Source: Cohnella panacarvi Gsoil 349 (lineage in GTDB: Bacteria; Bacillota; Bacilli; Paenibacillales; Paenibacillaceae). From it: a DNA stretch of 64,000 nt. Shown here piece by piece: positions 64,000 through 64,000 of this stretch. Location of the stretch: the NCBI RefSeq assembly GCF_000515335.1, contig NZ_KI911563.1, positions 3,624,869-3,688,868 on the forward strand, given 5' to 3'. A program made the translations under genes and the position numbers. Numbering within the stretch: position 1 is the first letter of the stretch; every line of letters starts with the position of its first letter. The notes below the pieces were generated by a model, which had not been told where the DNA came from, searched no databases, and was given only the letters and a program-made list of their open reading frames with translations.

Positions 64000-64000
64000 A

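Overview
The window reads as chromosomal DNA of a Gram-positive Bacillota bacterium, most likely a Paenibacillaceae member (Paenibacillus/Cohnella type). Reasons: moderately GC-rich coding sequence, strong AGGAGG-type ribosome sites, frequent GTG/TTG starts, lipoprotein signals, Rho-independent terminators, and Bacillus-type families (YpsA, YozG/DUF2975, DUF817, a YvdT-YvdS-YvdR-like set, SLH-domain remnant, YesN-like AraC regulators). No rRNA, tRNA or CRISPR array was recognised. All calls come from reading the sequence; no database search was run.

Layout. 1-6.0 kb: the 3' end of a giant GAF/LuxR regulator, an AT-rich membrane gene of unknown function, then a compact cassette of a 31-residue peptide, a PqqD-like/M50 membrane metalloprotease and a large TPR protein, which looks like an undescribed ribosomally made peptide (RiPP-like) system. 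6.0-14 kb: a decayed SLH-protein gene, a DUF2975/YozG/DUF817 group, metallophosphoesterase, YpsA, a DUF5667-like protein with a histone-like tail, a MerR/tandem-SRPBCC operon with a textbook MerR promoter, a V4R protein and a secreted protein. 14-28 kb: housekeeping and catabolism (GNAT, MBL hydrolase, methyltransferase, polysaccharide deacetylase, glpK-glpD, TetR-MMPL exporter, uxuA plus mannonate/fructuronate oxidoreductase, MFS). 28-36 kb: hydrolase, divergent SGNH-like/AraC pair, a Phd-Uma2 fusion under a palindromic operator, a nuclease remnant, a TetR/paired-SMR operon and an IS256-family element.

36-44 kb: an MCP, then a minus-strand XpaC-like/VWA-binding-protein/TelA operon. An IS3-family element lies just upstream of it, and the target site is inside the loop of a terminator hairpin. 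Beyond it is a HepT/MntA (HEPN/MNT) toxin-antitoxin pair. 44-47.8 kb: udk, an amidase and an APH-type kinase. 47.8-59.2 kb: a coherent envelope system with an OmpR-type response regulator, a histidine kinase, two paralogous binding lipoproteins each preceded by the same four-half-site promoter box, a MacAB/FtsX-like export ABC set (ATPase, membrane-fusion lipoprotein, 929-residue permease, second ATPase with an AbrB-like tail) and a terminal sigma factor, the last genes overlapping or nearly touching. 59.2-64 kb: tandem hairpin repeats, a UvrD-type helicase, a hypothetical protein, a DinB protein and a truncated AraC regulator.

Two themes cross the window. First, two candidate systems that look little described: the peptide/M50/TPR cassette and the two-component/lipoprotein/exporter/sigma locus. 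Second, repeat clusters in four separate intergenic regions (near 25.8, 49.9, 59.2 and 61.8 kb) whose sequences mostly differ but whose copy-to-copy spacing is always 50-52 bp.
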